Shown here: positions 60,602-64,000 of the stretch, piece by piece
How the letters are laid out: each line of letters opens with the position of its first letter
Numbering within the stretch: position 1 is the first letter of the stretch
Source: Harmothoe impar
Taxonomy: Eukaryota; Annelida; Polychaeta; Phyllodocida; Polynoidae
Assembly (NCBI GenBank): GCA_947462335.1
Contig: OX381705.1
Span: forward strand, 36,913,570 to 36,977,569
Reading direction: 5' to 3'
Length of the DNA: 64,000 bases
Translations under genes and position numbers: made by a program
The notes under the pieces: generated by a model
What the model was told of the DNA's origin: nothing
The model's database searches: none
What the model saw: only the letters and a program-made list of their open reading frames with translations

Positions 60602-60898
60602 GCTATACTCTTCCTATCCAGTTATGGATAAGCATGAAGTATATCATCAGAGTTGAGTCATGCAGATTAGACAAGTCACACTCATCTGATCTAGGTACAC
60701 ATTGACCTTGAAGCCCACAGTTCCTATACCTGCATGAAGCAGGTGCCCCATCTTAACACTTTAAGGGTGGCCTTTGTTGTCATGATGCATGAATGCAGCC
60801 CTGGAAAGTAATTTGCCAGCACTGCATTCAATCATCTTGCCGACCCTACGGGGTTGACGCTCCCATAGGGTCAGTATGATGCACCAATGCAGCACTGG
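60602..60898. other. Spacer with imperfect palindromes
   Basis: GAATGCAGCCCTGG ... CCAGCACTGCATTC (60792-60830) and CCAATGCAGCACTGG ... CCAGGGCTGCATTGG (60884-60926) are two similar imperfect palindromes, possibly remains of an element. Confidence 0.4.
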
Positions 60899-61315
60899 CA
60901 AGTTACTCACCAGGGCTGCATTGGCGACAAATGTCAATTTTTCATGACATCTGTCCCTAAAGGGTTAAGGTGATTTGAAAGTGACAGGAATGGGGTCTAC
61001 GGTTAATTGCTACTTGGAGAACCTCATTTTGCACATTCAAATGGGAACCATGATATATTTCTAAACTTTTAGAAAATCTGTTCATTATTAACTATTTTGC
61101 AACTATTTTGCAAGTTACTCACCAGGGCTGCATTGGCGACAAATGTCAATTTTTCATGACATCTGTCCCTAAAGGGTTAAGGTGATTTGAAAGTGACAGG
61201 AATGGGGTCTACGGTTAATTGCTACTTTGAGAACCTCATTTTACACATTCAAATGGGAACCATGATATATTTGTAAACTTTTAGAAAATCTGTTCATTAT
61301 TAACTATTTTGCAAC
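60899..61315 (+). repeat. 212-bp tandem duplication
   Basis: CAAGTTACTCACCAGGGCTG starts at 60899 and again at 61111. The two units differ at only about three positions, so the duplication is recent. TATTTTGCAA occurs at the junction and at the end. No coding frame. Confidence 0.95.
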
Positions 61316-64000
61316 TCAGCAATCTATTTTAGTTTCATTGTATTAATGAAAATAGATCCTGGTTTGGATAAAGCTCTACATATTGTATAGTAGGGGCCAT
61401 CTAGTGTCAAGTTCTAGAACTACCACATCAGGTTGCCGTGTCCAAACCCAACTTCAGCCCGAATCAGGTAACCCACTTTGACACTGATCTGCACCAACAT
61501 TGGGCAGTCTGTATGGAGGTCACACGGAAACCCAATGACCAAAACCAATGGGCTCAAGATGGGTTCTGATCGGTTTTCCCAATTTAGGCAACCTGTTCAG
61601 GCCCTGCCTGAAAGTTGAAACCCTGCCACCAGCCCATGTAAACCCCAGGTACAGAGATCTGCCCATGGAAGCAGAAACCGATTTGGCCCTTTGTGAGCTT
61701 GCTAGTAGGGTGATACTTGCCGGGATACTTGTTTGCATATTGGCATACATATTAGCACATTATGCATGCAGCCACTTCTGGATGAACAGTGGATCTGTTG
61801 TGTCTGGGTTTCCACCTGTCTCTTTGCCTCGCTCTCTCACTCGTGGGTAACAATGTATAGCACGAGGTGGAAACATGTTGTATTGTTAGAAGACCACCCA
61901 GAAGTCTGAGTCTCCAATAACATTGTAATAATATTGAAATGACTGGCGCCATAAATGTATCCTTAGCATGACCCATGAAAGGGTGGCGTGTCATAACAGT
62001 GCCAAGGAGTAAATTCCTCCAAGGAAAAATCAAGTTTGTTCATTACATGTTTGGGTAGTGGTGTGTGCAATATTGGGAAAGAGACTACTTAACATACAAC
62101 ATGTTTGATACAAAGGACATCAAGTCAAATATGTATTTTTCGGGATGGATAATAAAATCGGCAGCGATAAAATCATGTGAATAAGGGAGAGGTAATTAAT
62201 GCGCTAGGTGGAACTGGATTTAAATACATGTACATGTATTCTCACCAAGCCAACATGCGAGAATTGAGCTCAGCTTTATCTGGGCAAGGGGATAGCCCAG
62301 ATGTGGCTCCTGGCTGGTAAGTTCCTGGGCTGCCAGGTGGGGCCCATGTGGCACACAAATTCAATCTATCATTTTCAAATTTACCCTTAATTTGACATTC
62401 TAAACTGCTTTGATTTCAGATAATTGGGATGTGGGAATACTGAGCATTGCAGATACTCGAGTTCATCCTAGATTGTAATATCTTCTAGGAAAATGATGTA
62501 TAATGTTTTGTCTAAATTGGTTTCACTTGGGCTGGAAACGGCCTAAGCCCACGGACTGAACCTTTCTGTGTAGCAAATATATTAGGTAGGCTGGAAAATG
62601 TTAAATTGAAATAAAGTATCGTGCTATGTTTTTCAGAGCAGTGGTCAACATTACGTGGGCTTAGTATGAGCCCCCAAGGCTGCTCCATGTGGGCCAGCCC
62701 ACCTATCTAACATTCAGGGCATAAAGCAACGTTTATGCATGGTTACTGTGCAAACACAGTTCATCCTCATGAGTGAAGTTCATCTGGACCAGCCCAAGGA
62801 AATGTGGGATATTCTATGGATATTTCCTTCTTTTGATTGCAATAGGACATAAATCCATAAATATTTTGAGATCGCTGAGGATAAATCAGGTTTGACAGTA
62901 AGTTCGAAATATTTGCAAATTGCCTACGAGGTAAATCTTACAAATCAGCATCCTATGCAGGCACATTTTCCCTGGGTATGAGCATAAGACAAACCCCTGA
63001 TACTGTAGACGATATTGCTCTCAGTATCACCTAATGGCATGCTGACTGTGTCACCTTACTGTCACACAAGCGAGTTGTTGTGGACAACATTGAGAAATCA
63101 ACCAACAAGAATGCCAGAACTTTGGTCGCTACTATTACTAAATAGCCAACACATTACTGGGGCTATATCTGAAATAATTTGCACCCAATGTCGCACAAAA
63201 CCAAGGTTTTATATGAATAGCATGTAGTATAACATTATGCATGATTTATAGCGATTAGACACTATGTTATCCTCTTACACATATGCAGGGAAAGATCCAC
63301 ACCGCGAATTGACACATTTCATACTAAGAACGCACTTTATGTATCATTTCCCCCATTACCAACAATGTTCTTCAACAAATGGAACAGAGCCAAACACAGG
63401 TGATTTTCAACTATATCAGCGCCCACGCTTTAGGAAAGAAACCAACAAGAGCCCCATACATAATGCAAAAAGTGTATTATTTAGAGAGCCACGGTAGGGT
63501 GGGATTGAGGAAATTAGCACGTACAACTACTTGAGGAAAATATGATGATGTTTGATAAGTAAATGTGTATAGGACACTCAACATCTCCTGAGGCCATGCT
63601 ATTTATAAAGGAACTCTTGGTTTGTATTTTAAATGGGTCACACTGGTTTCCCATGGGTACTGATATGGTGATAGCCATTGGTGGGTGTACGTCTATTTTG
63701 TAAACCTCCTAGATATTTAAATAGTCAAGAAGTAAGGGTGCTGATCCTTTGTTGATTCAGGGGCACAATGCCCCTTGACTAAATTATAAACAGATCCTCA
63801 TGGCAAAGGAGAAGCAATGTACACTGAATGATCACCTTATAAGACTCATACTGGGATCCTACGATCTCTGTGCAGAACACACAGCATATTACATTGATTA
63901 TCCCCTATCCTTGCAAGCAGACAGATAATAAGATAGCCTAACTTGAGTGTAACTCTACACACATAGAGATCACAAATAATACACGATCAATTGACTTTGC
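61316..64000. other. Gene-free stretch to the window end
   Basis: Frames up to 100 codons on both strands, none recognised. No bounded element is seen, although 61930-62040 and 62520-62710 contain moderately GC-rich patches. A gene cannot be excluded if its exons are very short. Confidence 0.3.

Overview
This window looks like nuclear DNA of an animal, probably a marine invertebrate. The genes have introns, there are no operons, long TA and GT microsatellites are present, and short non-autonomous DNA transposons are dense. The one gene I recognise carries a bilaterian-type DM plus DMA domain pair, and its sequence fits the Dmrt3/dmrt93B branch. I cannot name the species; a mollusc, annelid, brachiopod or similar lophotrochozoan would fit, but that is a guess.

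The only confident gene is a two-coding-exon Dmrt3/dmrt93B-like transcription factor on the minus strand. Exon 1 (46275-46731) carries the complete DM zinc module. Exon 2 (27574-28610) carries the DMA domain, homopolymer tracts and a Ser/Ala/Phe/Thr/Pro-rich tail. The exons are split by a 17.7 kb phase-1 intron and join in frame to give 497 residues. The upstream side (46732-47620) is CpG-rich with three CCAAT boxes. Several GC-rich blocks inside the intron and on both sides (near 13.1, 17.7, 23.4, 24.7, 39.4 and 44.9 kb) look like candidate regulatory DNA, but conservation cannot be tested here.

Most of the rest is transposon debris. One large group (about 13 kb, roughly a fifth of the window) has ends of the type TA|CACWG...CWGTG|TA. 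It falls into at least five families that differ in a short word repeated near both ends: members at 5.1, 8.2, 11.8, 32.8, 55.1 and 59.2 kb, plus six copies of an ~845 bp family at 20.5, 22.0, 35.1, 40.7, 49.7 and 51.1 kb. A second group has ends beginning TAGGGK (2.0, 7.4, 9.1 and 39.8 kb). Others include two TAA-flanked Harbinger-like elements (23.7 and 41.7 kb), a CAGGGGCGG element (26.7 kb), CCCAGT-ended elements (23.1 and 53.9 kb) and several small palindromic ones. Several are nested in one another. No element shows an intact transposase; a short LINE reverse-transcriptase tail at 3.3 kb is the only recognisable mobile-element coding remnant.

The most unusual structure is the Harbinger-like element at 41732-42043. 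It contains an exact 135-bp copy of a GC-rich intronic segment lying 2.36 kb away (39397-39531), which suggests capture of possible regulatory DNA by a small transposon within the Dmrt intron.
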